Shown: positions 7,790 through 16,442, counted from the first letter of the stretch. The stretch: 45,428 nt of DNA from JAWBSP01 sp964632175 (GCA_964632175.1 CAZWBJ010000008.1:1-45428); one strand, 5' to 3'. The notes: a model not told the origin generated them from the sequence alone. A program made the numbers and translations.

Positions 7790-8794
7790 CTATACCTCAA
7801 TCATTACCTTCATTACCCTGTCCTTGTTCTCGTCTATGAACCTGTAGGCCTTCTCGTAGTCCGTGAAGCGGAACCTGTGGGTGATCAGAGGCTCCCCCTG
7901 CACCTTCTTGCTCCTGAAGAGCTCCACGGCCTCCAGCATGTCCTCCCTCTTGTACATCAGCGTCCCCCTCAGCGTTAGCTCGTGGTCTTGCACGAAACCC
8001 ATGTTCACCCTGACCTTCTCGGGGAACACGCCCACCACCACGATCGTCCCCCCCTTCGCCGAGAGCTCTATCGCCTGATCAATGGTCTCCTCGATCCCAA
8101 CGCACTCGAACCACAGATCGGCCGGCTCCCCCCACCGCTCCCGAATCGCATCCGCAAGATCTTTTTCACCCGGGTTCACGCCACGGATTCCCACCCTCTC
8201 GGCCAGCCTAAGTCTGAAAGGGTTTAGGTCAGAGATCAGGACGTCCGCCCCCCTCGCTTTCAGAACTTGCGCCACGAAGTTCCCTATCGGTCCAGCTCCC
8301 AGCACCACGGCCCTCCTCCCCGAAACCTGCCCAGCCTTCTCAACGGCGTGGACGGCGACGGAAAGCGGCTCCACCATCGCCCCCTCATCGAGGGAAACTC
8401 CCTCCGGCAGGGGGATTAGCTTCGAGGCCTCCACCCTCCAGTATTCCCTTGCACCTCCCTCCGTTTGGAATCCCATGACCTTTAGGTTTTCGCAAATGTG
8501 ATAGTCCCCCCTCCTGCAAGGGGCGCAGGTGCCGCAGAATACCTGCGGCTGAACCGTCACCCTCTCCCCAACCTTCACTCCCGCCTCCCTGACCTCCTCG
8601 ACCACCCCGGAGAGCTCGTGCCCTTGGATCACGGGATAGCTCGTATAGGGGTGCTTGCCGTGCCAGACATGGATGTCCGAACCGCAAACGCCTATCCTCT
8701 TTACGGCCACCAGCGCCTCCCCCCTCCCGGGTCTGGGTCTTGGAACCTCCCTAATCACGACCCTGCCCGGACAGGGGAGAAAGGCCTCCAACAT
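7790..8794 (-). CDS. zinc-dependent medium-chain dehydrogenase, threonine/sorbitol dehydrogenase-like
   Basis: A 334-residue medium-chain dehydrogenase/reductase, first gene of the pair. It has the catalytic zinc segment GVCGSDIHVWHG and GHELSGVV, structural zinc cysteines in CGTCAPCRRGDYHIC, MVEPLSVAVHA as in threonine and sorbitol dehydrogenases, and Rossmann loop VVLGAGPIGNFVAQ followed by the coenzyme-selective DLNPFR. The Asp after the second strand favours NAD over NADP. It resembles L-threonine, sorbitol or galactitol dehydrogenases, and the substrate is open. It starts at ATG 8794. The two paralogues are clearly diverged, so they may catalyse successive or alternative oxidations. Confidence 0.88.
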   Translation of the reverse strand: MLEAFLPCPGRVVIREVPRPRPGRGEALVAVKRIGVCGSDIHVWHGKHPYTSYPVIQGHELSGVVEEVREAGVKVGERVTVQPQVFCGTCAPCRRGDYHICENLKVMGFQTEGGAREYWRVEASKLIPLPEGVSLDEGAMVEPLSVAVHAVEKAGQVSGRRAVVLGAGPIGNFVAQVLKARGADVLISDLNPFRLRLAERVGIRGVNPGEKDLADAIRERWGEPADLWFECVGIEETIDQAIELSAKGGTIVVVGVFPEKVRVNMGFVQDHELTLRGTLMYKREDMLEAVELFRSKKVQGEPLITHRFRFTDYEKAYRFIDENKDRVMKVMIEV

Positions 8795-8854
8795 TCGAGA
8801 TTAGCCTTCTCGAATTAATCCCCCATGCAACAAAAGTTTAGCTGACTCGTGGAT

Positions 8855-9068
8855 TTATCCCTTGACGAGAATTAATCCCTCTCGGAGAATCGCGATCATC
8901 TCCTTGTGTTCCTTGGATGACTCTTTCTGTCTTGCTAGGAGCTCTTTCTGTCCTGTTAGAAGCTCTTTCTGTGCTGCTCTGTCCTCCGGCGGTGGCCCCG
9001 GTAAGCATACTCAACCAAGATCCGATCAGCCCGAACGGCCCAATCATCTGCCCAACGTCTAGCAACAA
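8855..9068 (-). pseudogene. small membrane/coiled-coil protein with apparent frameshift
   Basis: On the minus strand a short ORF starts at ATG 9047 (or TTG 9068) with a hydrophobic stretch MIGPFGLIGSWLSMLTGATAGG. In that frame the following sequence gives non-helical TERASNR-like repeats. One base over, the same DNA encodes heptads QKELLTG, QKELLAR, QKESSKE, HKEMIAI and LREGLIL, ending at TAA 8855. This makes a convincing amphipathic coiled coil with no start codon of its own before an internal ATG. I read this as one gene (membrane segment plus coiled coil) broken by a single-base frameshift near 8990, or by an assembly error. The 21-bp units are direct repeats at the DNA level. Function is unknown. 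Confidence 0.5.
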
Positions 9069-9166
9069 GGGGATTGGGAACCCAGAATTACCATAACAAT
9101 CCCTATAACCCCAACTATCGCGAGGATTATCGCCGCAATCAGGTACTCTCGGGGAATCATCAACAT
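9059..9166 (-). CDS. small single-pass membrane protein
   Basis: A 35-residue ORF starting ATG 9166 (a second in-frame ATG is at 9160) and ending at TAG 9059. After a short polar start comes a continuous hydrophobic helix, IAAIILAIVGVIGIVMVIL (about residues 10-28), then a short tail ending SPCC. It lies just upstream of the coiled-coil ORF on the same strand and just downstream, in its own direction, of the palindrome at 9196-9214. Small membrane peptides are easily produced by chance, but composition and placement favour a real gene. Function is unknown. Confidence 0.45.
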   Translation of the reverse strand: MLMIPREYLIAAIILAIVGVIGIVMVILGSQSPCC

Positions 9167-9195
9167 AATTGTTTACAAAGAAAAATTCTTCGTTT

Positions 9196-9214
9196 TAGTA
9201 CAATTTATGTACTA
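9196..9214. promoter_or_regulatory. palindromic operator candidate between divergent genes
   Basis: TAGTACA-ATTTA-TGTACTA is a perfect 7-bp inverted repeat with a 5-bp spacer. It sits between the minus-strand small membrane ORF and the plus-strand winged-helix gene. A TATA-like GACTTATTTT (about 9230-9239) lies between it and ATG 9260. Dimeric winged-helix regulators bind sites of this size, so autoregulation by the neighbouring gene is a reasonable inference. Confidence 0.55.
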
Positions 9215-9259
9215 TAAGTTCATTTAATAGACTTATTTTCGGTAAAATCGAAATAATAG

Positions 9260-9595
9260 ATGGGGACCGAGAAACTCGTTGCGGACATCCTCTGGAGAGC
9301 GGAAAGACTGAAGATCATACAAATCTTGTCCAAGGGCCCCTCCCCCCTCTCCGCCCTCAGAGAGACGGTGGGGGGGAGCTTCTCTAGCCTCCTCCATCAC
9401 CTCCGTGCCCTCCAGCGGGCGGGACTGGTTGACGTGGTTAAGCTGAAACCTAGGCTGACGGTCGCCTACCTGAAGTTCGACGTGACGCTTTCCTTCGAGA
9501 GCGGTTCCGAGCCAGTGGTGAGGCTGAAGCCAAGACCGCCCCCCGCGGAGAGTGAGCTCATGATGGCCTACTGGAGGCTTCTGGTGAAAAAATGA
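9260..9595 (+). CDS. ArsR-like winged-helix transcription regulator
   Basis: A 111-residue protein whose first ~75 residues form a winged helix. Helices cover VADILWRAERLKIIQIL and SPLSALRETVGGSFSSLLHHLRALQRAGLV, and a wing ends in TVAYLKFDV. The SLLHHLRALQRAGLV recognition helix is typical of ArsR-like HTH proteins that tell apart DNA-bound and ligand-bound states. No metal-binding Cys cluster is present, so it is probably not a classical metal sensor. The stop overlaps the next start as ATGA (9592-9595), linking its synthesis to that of the large surface protein. It probably acts on the palindrome just upstream. Confidence 0.75.
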   Translation: MGTEKLVADILWRAERLKIIQILSKGPSPLSALRETVGGSFSSLLHHLRALQRAGLVDVVKLKPRLTVAYLKFDVTLSFESGSEPVVRLKPRPPPAESELMMAYWRLLVKK

Positions 9596-12500
9596 GGCGA
9601 CTCTCGATCCTGCTCGCCTTTCTGCTCCTGCTCCCCCACGCACTACCCGCCGTTCTGCTTACCCCCGAGAACAACTCGATCTCTGGCACCTCCGTCATTT
9701 TCAGCTGGATCCCGGAAGAGAACGCCGAAAACCAGAGACTGAAGGTCGACAACGACCAGGCCTTCCCCCATCCCGAGGTCGATGTGCTTCTAGAACCGTG
9801 GGAGAATTCTTACCGAGCCATCCTGGAACTAGGAGTGTATTGGTGGGGGATCTGGACGCTTTCCGGTGGACAGTGGATCCGGTCAGAAAACATCTGGACC
9901 TTCACCGTTGAGTACTGCTGGGTTCCGCTGGAAGGGATTTCCTGCTCGACCTCGGCGCCCGTCCCCGCCCCCATTCCTCTGGCCCCCGAAAACCTCTCCA
10001 ACACCAACGACAACACCCCTCTCCTCGCCTGGGAGAATCTCGCCCCAGCTGACAATTTTCACCTCCAGCTCGACAAGGACGAGAACTTTTCCTCCCCTCT
10101 CGACCTTTTCACCCCCTCCCGCACCATCGAATCCCCGCCGCTCGAGGAAAGAGTGTACTTCTGGAGGGTGAGGGCCTCGAGGTCGGGAGTCGTTTCGGAT
10201 TGGTCGGCGGTTTTCAGCTTCAGGGTGGACATCACCCCGCCCTCCGCTCCGGCTTTTCTGTGGCCGGCCGACGGGGAGAGCTTTACGGACTCCGTCCCGA
10301 TCCTCAGCTGGGAGGCACCGTCGGAGAATTCCCTCCCGCTCACCTTTCTCGTGCAGCTCGACAACGACCCAGACTTCTCCGCCCCTGAAAACATCTGGGT
10401 CTCAGAAAACAGCTGGACACCCGCCGCCCTAGGTCAGGACAACTATTTCTGGAGGGTGAAGGCAAAGGACAACGCCGGAAACGAGGGAGAGTGGAGCCCA
10501 GCGAGGAGGTTCGAAATCCTCGACACCGTCCCTCCCTCTCCCCCCGCCCCCCTCTTTCCTCTGTGGGGGGAGAACACGAACGATAACACTCCCCTTTTCA
10601 AGTGGGGTCCCCCGCCGGAGAATTCGCTTCCGCTGGTGTACTGCGTTCAGGTTTCCCCGGATCGCTACGAGATCTTCGCAGCGACTTGGACGGGGAACGA
10701 AAATTGGGAGTGCCCCTCCGAGCTCTCCGACGGTCTCTGGTACTGGAGGGTGTGCGCCAGAGATGGTGCTGGAAACACGGGGCTCTTCTTCGACTGGATC
10801 CTCTTCACTGTGGATACCGTTCCCCCCTCCCCGCCCCCCTTGCTCTCGCCCCAAGATTCGGCCGACATCGACGGAACGGTGGTCGAGTTCAAATGGGGGG
10901 AGGGCAGCGATGACAGCACCGGAATCAAGGGGTACCTCCTTCAGCTTTCGGCCAGCCCGTCCTTCCTGCCCCTGGAGATGGAGTGCTTCCTCACCGGGCA
11001 CGAGTTCCTCTACTCCCTTCCGGTTCTGGGAGAGTGGTACTGGCGGGTAGGATCCGTCGACGGTGCGGGAAACGTGGGTTGGTCTGAGGGAGGGACCTTC
11101 GTCTGCAGGGGATGGAGAGAGCTTGAGCGTGTGGAGGCTGCCGTCTCCACGCAAGGAATCTGGGGCTACTTGGAGGGGCTCGAGGGATCTTCACGCTCCA
11201 GTGTGGGGGAATGGCAGGAGGCTGAGATTTGGGTCTCACTGGTTGAGGCCGCTCCGAGATGGAGGATCCTCCAAGCCTTGGCCTCTGAGGTTTGGGGGTT
11301 TGCCAAGTGGGGACTTGTGGACGGGGCGGCGGCGAGGATCCTCGCCCCGGTGCCAGCCCCCCACCCCTTGGCTCCCGAGAACTCCTCCCATCTTTCTAGA
11401 GTGTACCTCCGCTGGGAGAACTCGAAGGCCGCCGACAACTTCGAGATCCAGACGGACATGCCCAGCAAGTTCTGGAGGCCCTTCAGGTTCACCCACAAGA
11501 GTTGGTTCAGCACGGAAAATTCCTTCGACCTTCCCCTCGAGAACCTCACGGACGGTAATTACCTGTGGAGGGTTCGCGCCTGGAGGTCCGGCACGCCCTC
11601 ACCCTGGTCGGAGGTTTACACCTTTGTTCTGGACCGGGACGTACCCACACCCGCTCCCCTTCTGCCGGAAGACAACCTCAACCTTGGACGCACCTGGGTT
11701 ACCTTTAACTGGGGAGAGGTGCAAGATGCAACACCCCCTGTGCAGTACGAGATCCAGGTGTCGACAACTCAGGACTTCGCCTCGTACCTTTCCTCCGGCT
11801 GGCTCCCTTGGAGAACTTGGGACGGCGAATTCGAAGAGGGGGTTTACTTCTGGAGGGTGAGGGCAAGGGATAACTTGGGGAACCTGAGCGCACCCTCGGC
11901 CCCGAGAAGCTTCAGGGTGGACCTCACACCCCCTGCGGCTCCGCGCCTCCTCTCCCCTCCAGTGGGGGCTTGGCTCACCTCCACCTCCGTCAGCCTCTGC
12001 TGGGAAAGGGTCGAGGACAACTCCCTGCCGGTGATATATCTAGTGTTTGTGGACGACGATGCGGACTTCTCCTCACCCAACCTCGCCGTGCAGACCCTCA
12101 CCGACAACCTAACGGTGACGGTGACCGACGGGACCTGGTACTGGCGCGTGATAGCCGTTGATAACGCCGGCAACCGGGCCCTCCCCTCAGCCGGCTACTT
12201 CCGGGTCGACTCCACCCCGCCGGCCATCCCTGCCCAGGTGTCGCCCCCCTCCACCCTGCTCACCTCCCCCGTGGTGAGGTTCGAATGGAGTAGTGCTGAG
12301 GATCTCAATGGAGTGTACTATGACTTCAAGGTGGAGGGGGTGATAGAGAGAGAAAACCTCCGCGAAAACTCCCTCCAACTCTCCCTTCCACCCGGGAGAT
12401 ATGTGTGGCGGGTGCGGTCGAGGGACGGTCTGGGAAACAGTAGGGGATGGTCCGGTCCTTCCTCCTTCGAGATAAGGGATGTGAGACCGCCCTCTCCCCT

Positions 12501-13380
12501 GCTTCTGGAACCACTAAGCAAAACGGTGGAGGAGGACTTTACCCTCCGCGTGAAGATGATGGACGATTTCGGAATTGACGAGAACCGAATCGGGGTAAGG
12601 ATGGACGGGCAGGAGAGGGGCTTCGAGCTCGCGGGCGATCTTCTCGTCTCTGAATTCAGGAATCTGCCGGCCGGGGGGCATCTCATCGAAGTCCTGATCC
12701 CCGATGTGGGGGGGAATGAAAGTTCCTTAAGGCTGGAGGTCTGGGTGGTGCCCCGAGTTCTGACCGAGTTATCGGTGGAGAGGGGCAAGGTGGGAGAGAC
12801 CCTTGTGCTGGGTCTACGTGTGAGGAACCGCTCCGAAAACCGGGTGAGCAAACGGTATGCCATGGTGCTCGGCGGGCAGGTCAAGGAGCTGGAGATCTCG
12901 CTCGACCCAAGGGAGGAGACCTCCGTGTCGGTGGAGTTCGAAACCAAGGGGCTCGGCGCCGAGTGCGTCGTTGAGCTCTTGGATCTGGAGAGCGGCGCGA
13001 GAACCTGCGTTCCCCTGCACCTAGCGGGCGGGTTTCCCTTTCTGACCCTCCTTCCCGTGACCATCGGCGCGGCCGCTGGCTTTTGGCTCTGGATAAAAAG
13101 ACCAAGAGCGGCTGCCCCCGCCGAGACCCGGGAAGAGGAGGAGAAGTTCCCCCTTCCCCTCCCCCCGCCCCAGAGGGAACCGGACGATTACTCGACACTG
13201 GCATCACTTTTCAAACCGGAGCTGCAAACCCCCCTCACCAAGGAATGGTCGAGACTCACCAAGAGATACGGGGCCCAGCTCTCGCCGCTCATGGAGGAAT
13301 ACGCCAAGCTTCTCAGGGAGGGGCCGGCGCCACGTTTAATCGAGAGATACAGAGGGTTGGTGAGGGGGCGGAGAGGTTGA
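9592..13380 (+). CDS. large membrane-anchored FN3-repeat surface protein
   Basis: A 1262-residue protein with a signal peptide (residues 1-20). About nine tandem ~95-residue beta-sandwich repeats follow (roughly 22-118, 121-222, 223-320, 321-417, 418-505, 593-690, 691-784, 785-881, 882-970). Repeats typically carry a W-x-W/YFWRVRAxDxAGN signature and a TPPxxPxLLxP linker, as in fibronectin type III-like modules. A unique Trp-rich insert lies at 505-590. Residues 971-1052 and 1053-1145 look like Ig-like and CARDB-like domains. One transmembrane helix (about 1146-1168) leads to a ~93-residue cytoplasmic tail with a Pro-rich stretch and a helical end. It should stand outside the membrane with its tail inside. 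It is coupled to the regulator upstream (ATGA) and the MinD-like ATPase downstream (TTGA). Ligand and role are unknown. Confidence 0.82.
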   Translation: MRRLSILLAFLLLLPHALPAVLLTPENNSISGTSVIFSWIPEENAENQRLKVDNDQAFPHPEVDVLLEPWENSYRAILELGVYWWGIWTLSGGQWIRSENIWTFTVEYCWVPLEGISCSTSAPVPAPIPLAPENLSNTNDNTPLLAWENLAPADNFHLQLDKDENFSSPLDLFTPSRTIESPPLEERVYFWRVRASRSGVVSDWSAVFSFRVDITPPSAPAFLWPADGESFTDSVPILSWEAPSENSLPLTFLVQLDNDPDFSAPENIWVSENSWTPAALGQDNYFWRVKAKDNAGNEGEWSPARRFEILDTVPPSPPAPLFPLWGENTNDNTPLFKWGPPPENSLPLVYCVQVSPDRYEIFAATWTGNENWECPSELSDGLWYWRVCARDGAGNTGLFFDWILFTVDTVPPSPPPLLSPQDSADIDGTVVEFKWGEGSDDSTGIKGYLLQLSASPSFLPLEMECFLTGHEFLYSLPVLGEWYWRVGSVDGAGNVGWSEGGTFVCRGWRELERVEAAVSTQGIWGYLEGLEGSSRSSVGEWQEAEIWVSLVEAAPRWRILQALASEVWGFAKWGLVDGAAARILAPVPAPHPLAPENSSHLSRVYLRWENSKAADNFEIQTDMPSKFWRPFRFTHKSWFSTENSFDLPLENLTDGNYLWRVRAWRSGTPSPWSEVYTFVLDRDVPTPAPLLPEDNLNLGRTWVTFNWGEVQDATPPVQYEIQVSTTQDFASYLSSGWLPWRTWDGEFEEGVYFWRVRARDNLGNLSAPSAPRSFRVDLTPPAAPRLLSPPVGAWLTSTSVSLCWERVEDNSLPVIYLVFVDDDADFSSPNLAVQTLTDNLTVTVTDGTWYWRVIAVDNAGNRALPSAGYFRVDSTPPAIPAQVSPPSTLLTSPVVRFEWSSAEDLNGVYYDFKVEGVIERENLRENSLQLSLPPGRYVWRVRSRDGLGNSRGWSGPSSFEIRDVRPPSPLLLEPLSKTVEEDFTLRVKMMDDFGIDENRIGVRMDGQERGFELAGDLLVSEFRNLPAGGHLIEVLIPDVGGNESSLRLEVWVVPRVLTELSVERGKVGETLVLGLRVRNRSENRVSKRYAMVLGGQVKELEISLDPREETSVSVEFETKGLGAECVVELLDLESGARTCVPLHLAGGFPFLTLLPVTIGAAAGFWLWIKRPRAAAPAETREEEEKFPLPLPPPQREPDDYSTLASLFKPELQTPLTKEWSRLTKRYGAQLSPLMEEYAKLLREGPAPRLIERYRGLVRGRRG

Positions 13381-14165
13381 TTCTCACCGTTCTGGGGGTG
13401 AAGGGAGGCGTGGGAAAGAGCACCGTATCCATGGGGGTGGCCATATGGATGTCCAAGAAAAAGAGGGTCCTCCTCCTAGACGGGGATCCGAGGGTGAGGA
13501 GCGTGGAACTCAAGCTGCGGCCGAAGGGGAAAGGGTCGCTCTTTGACATCCTTTCCGGGAAGCTCGAGTGGAGGGAGGCGGTTCACCCCTGCACCAAGGC
13601 CGGTCTACCCAGCCTCTCTGTCATTCCCGCCGGCAGGCTCTTCCTTCCCCCTGGCGAGGACTGGATAGAGAGGCTCAGGCTCGCCGCTCGCTCTCTTGAC
13701 AGGATGCTTGAGGGGGCTAGGAAAGAATTTGACCATATCGTAATAGATACCCCGCCTTCCGTGGGTTACGAGCATTTGCTCCTCACGGCCACTGGGGAAA
13801 GGGTGCTCTGGGTCTGCGAGCCAAACGACGACTCCATCCTCTCCACCAAGACAGCTGCCCAAGATTTCTCGAGGATCTGCGAGCTCGAGCCAGCGGGCGT
13901 GGTCCTGTCCAAGGTTCTAGAGAGGAGAGACCTGAGGGAATGGGTGAGAAAAGCCAGGGAAATCGCACCGGTTCTGGGGGTGGTGCCTTTCGACGAGGCG
14001 GCCGAGAGGGCCTTCAGGAGAAACATGCCGGTCGTTCTGGACGCGCCCCAGTCCAGATGCTCCAAGAGTCTGAAGCGTATCGCCCAGAAACTCCTCGGGA
14101 TGGAGGGCAGACCCGTGAGCGTGGAGTGGCGCCTCGGCGTGATGCTGGAAAAGTTAGGAGTGTAA
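13377..14165 (+). CDS. MinD/ParA-family ATPase
   Basis: A 262-residue protein starting at TTG 13377, which overlaps the preceding TGA. Although the frame is open back to 13083, only this start puts the deviant Walker A motif KGGVGKST at residues 9-16 straight after the first strand, as in MinD/ParA proteins. The signature Lys is K9 and the P-loop Lys is K14. Walker A' is LLLDGDP and Walker B is VIDTPPS. These dimerising ATPases position cell components on membranes or DNA. No clear C-terminal amphipathic membrane-targeting helix is visible. The link to a transmembrane protein with a cytoplasmic tail suggests that it positions or switches that protein. Confidence 0.88.
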   Translation: MILTVLGVKGGVGKSTVSMGVAIWMSKKKRVLLLDGDPRVRSVELKLRPKGKGSLFDILSGKLEWREAVHPCTKAGLPSLSVIPAGRLFLPPGEDWIERLRLAARSLDRMLEGARKEFDHIVIDTPPSVGYEHLLLTATGERVLWVCEPNDDSILSTKTAAQDFSRICELEPAGVVLSKVLERRDLREWVRKAREIAPVLGVVPFDEAAERAFRRNMPVVLDAPQSRCSKSLKRIAQKLLGMEGRPVSVEWRLGVMLEKLGV

Positions 14166-14193
14166 TCTAAAATAGTTCCCTACCCCCTTTGTG

Positions 14194-14484
14194 ATGTCCC
14201 TAGATCTCCAGACCAAGCTGGGAGTCCTCTTCGCCGTAGGAGGGGTGGTAGCCGGCGTGCTCTCGGGGCCGCTGCCAGGGCGCTTCGCTGCCCTCTCCCT
14301 GCTTGTGCTGGGATTCCTCTTCTACCTCTGCTACAGGCTCGCCCCCAAGATCCTGAAGTTTGAGGCCTCCCAGCTACCGGGTGGATGGTCGGGAACGGTG
14401 GCCTTTAAGAAATACTTTGACGTGTTCTTTTTCCTCTGGCTGGTCTTCTGGATCCTCACCTATACAGACCTCCTGAGGCTCTGA
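14194..14484 (+). CDS. small multipass membrane protein
   Basis: A 96-residue protein with about three hydrophobic segments: LGVLFAVGGVVAGVLSG, ALSLLVLGFLFYLCYRL and the C-terminal YFDVFFFLWLVFWILTY. The layout, with a final F/W-rich helix after a KKYF segment, is reminiscent of archaeal EMC6-like proteins that help insert membrane proteins. This is a weak resemblance only. GTG 14191 and ATG 14194 are both possible; ATG is chosen. Its stop overlaps the helicase start as TGATG. Confidence 0.65.
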   Translation: MSLDLQTKLGVLFAVGGVVAGVLSGPLPGRFAALSLLVLGFLFYLCYRLAPKILKFEASQLPGGWSGTVAFKKYFDVFFFLWLVFWILTYTDLLRL

Positions 14485-16442
14485 TGGGGCAGGGGGGACT
14501 ATTTCCCTACCCGGAGATCAGGCCGGCACAACGCGAGATGATGCGCGCCATCAGGGAGACCGTGGACTCTGGCGGGCACCTTGTGATTGAGGGACCCACT
14601 GGAATGGGAAAGACGGTGGCCCTCCTCTGCGGCGTGCTGGAATCCCCACGGGCGGAGGAACTGAGGGTGCTGTACTGCTGCAGAACCCACAAGCAGATGG
14701 ACAGGGTGATCGAGGAGCTGAAAACCATGAAAGTTGACCTTCCGGCGCTCTCCATGAGGGGGAAGCGCGAGATGTGCCTCAACAGGCTCATGCGCTTCAC
14801 CTCCTCCACCTCCGAGGCAACCTACGTGTGCTCCGTCCTCAAGAGGAAGGGGAAATGCGAGTTCTTTGAAAACCTGCAGGGAAAGGAGGCCTCCAAGCTG
14901 CTGGAGGAGTTCTCGAGCCGCCCCGTGTTAGCCGAGGAAATCCTCTCCGCCTGCAGGGAAAACGGCTTCTGTCCATATGAGGTGGCGAGGGAGCTGCTGA
15001 GCGGGGCCAAGGTGGTGGCGGCCAGCTACATCTATATCCTTGATCCCTCCATCAGGGACAACTTCCTCAGGGGGCTTGAGGGGGGGCTGGAAGACTTTGT
15101 TCTCATCTTCGATGAGGCACACAACGTACCCACCGTCGCCTCCGAGCTTGCCAGCGACAGGTTGACCTCAGCCTCCATCTCCCAAGCTGCAAGAGAGGCC
15201 AAGGAAATGGGGGAGGAAAAACTCTCGGGGAACTTGGAGGGCTGGCTCGACTCGCTTGAGGGGCTGGCCATGCAGCTCTTCGGCGGCGGGGAGGGAGAGA
15301 AGATCGTGCGGGGAGAGGAGGTTCTAAAGGGGTTGAAGAATCCGGCGGGATCCGCCGAGAAAGCCGGCAAGGTGGGAGATGAGGTCATTCTGGAGAGAAT
15401 CGAGGAAGGCAGAGCCCCTAGGTCTCATCTCCGGCATTTGTCTGGGTTCCTCCGGGCTTGGATGGAAACCTGCGGGAGGGAAGATTACCTCCACCTTCTC
15501 TCCAGCAGGGGAGAGGCGGAGGGAAAGGTGCTTGCCTTGGAGCTCTCTGCCCTCGACCCCAGAATCGCCACGGGCTGCATGCTGAGGTGTCACAGCTCCA
15601 TAAGCATGTCCGGAACCCTCGCCCCGCTGGAGGCCTACAGGGATCTGGTAGGGTTGCCTAGGGACACTCGCCTCCTCGAGCTTCCCTCGCCCTTCCCACC
15701 TGAGAACGTCCTCTGTCTGGTGACCGAGGGCGTGACCACCAAGGAGGAGTTCCGGATCCCGCCGATGTATGAGAAGATAACGGAAAAGCTGGTGGAGATC
15801 TGCGATGCCACCCCGGCCAATGTGGGAGTTTTCACGGCCAGCTATGAGGTTCTCGAGGGAGTGCTAAAGGCGGGGATGAGGGAGAAGATAGAGAAGCCGG
15901 TATTTGTGGAAACCCCCCAGATGTCCTCCGCCGAAAATGATGAACTGATACGGGCCTTCAAGTCTTCCGCTAGGAGGGGCGGGGCCGTTCTGCTCGGGGT
16001 GATGGGGGGGAGAAACAGCGAGGGGGGCGACTTCCCGGGAGATGAGATGAACAGTGTGGCATTGGTGGGGATACCCTACGCTCCTCCCGACGCCAGGACG
16101 GAGGCGGCCATTCAGTATTATGAGAAACAGTTCCAAGGAAGGGGAAAGTTTTACGCGTACTACCTCCCGGCGCACAGGAGGATGTGCCAAGCCGCGGGGA
16201 GAGCACACAGGCTGGTGACTGACAGGGCGGCGGTCATCTTTCTGGACAGGAGGGTGCTGACGAGGTTCGTGGCCCGGAGCCTGCCCAGCTGGATGAGGAG
16301 ACTGGAAAGGGTGCCGGACAAAAGGGGGATGCTCAGAAAGAGGCTGGAGGAATTCTTCAAACGTACTCCGGCTGATCCCCACCCATCCTCCGCTGCGCCC
16401 TCTCAAACTGCTCTAGGCAGCGCTGGAAGTCCTCGCGGGTGA
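14484..16442 (+). CDS. XPD/Rad3-type Fe-S DNA helicase
   Basis: A 652-residue superfamily 2 DNA helicase of the DEAD_2 (XPD/FANCJ/DinG) type, expected to unwind DNA 5'-to-3' in repair. It shows FPYPEIRPAQ at the N-terminus, Walker A GPTGMGKT (37-44), four Fe-S cysteines at C98, C116, C125 and C163, DEAH at 210-213, and motif VI QAAGRAHR near residue 570. It begins inside the TGATG overlap with the small membrane protein. The last ~28 residues (rich in Pro, Ser and Ala) lie antisense to the end of the cis-prenyltransferase gene, an 85-bp tail-to-tail overlap. They may be read-through after loss of the original stop. Confidence 0.92.
   Translation: MGQGGLFPYPEIRPAQREMMRAIRETVDSGGHLVIEGPTGMGKTVALLCGVLESPRAEELRVLYCCRTHKQMDRVIEELKTMKVDLPALSMRGKREMCLNRLMRFTSSTSEATYVCSVLKRKGKCEFFENLQGKEASKLLEEFSSRPVLAEEILSACRENGFCPYEVARELLSGAKVVAASYIYILDPSIRDNFLRGLEGGLEDFVLIFDEAHNVPTVASELASDRLTSASISQAAREAKEMGEEKLSGNLEGWLDSLEGLAMQLFGGGEGEKIVRGEEVLKGLKNPAGSAEKAGKVGDEVILERIEEGRAPRSHLRHLSGFLRAWMETCGREDYLHLLSSRGEAEGKVLALELSALDPRIATGCMLRCHSSISMSGTLAPLEAYRDLVGLPRDTRLLELPSPFPPENVLCLVTEGVTTKEEFRIPPMYEKITEKLVEICDATPANVGVFTASYEVLEGVLKAGMREKIEKPVFVETPQMSSAENDELIRAFKSSARRGGAVLLGVMGGRNSEGGDFPGDEMNSVALVGIPYAPPDARTEAAIQYYEKQFQGRGKFYAYYLPAHRRMCQAAGRAHRLVTDRAAVIFLDRRVLTRFVARSLPSWMRRLERVPDKRGMLRKRLEEFFKRTPADPHPSSAAPSQTALGSAGSPRG

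Noticed and set aside
8890..8985. Short repeats as a CRISPR array
   Set aside because: The 21-bp units are contiguous, imperfect and encode heptads; there are no spacers or cas genes.
9120..9164. C/D box sRNA candidate on the minus strand (TGATGA then CTGA 14 nt later)
   Set aside because: No C' and D boxes at proper spacing; the sequence is explained by the small membrane ORF.
10602..11860. Several alternative frames within the FN3 protein gene
   Set aside because: Shadow frames of a repetitive GC-rich gene with low-complexity Pro/Ser/Arg content.
13083..13376. Upstream extension of the MinD-like protein from 13083
   Set aside because: It lies wholly inside the FN3 protein gene; the P-loop strand follows directly after TTG 13377 as in the family.
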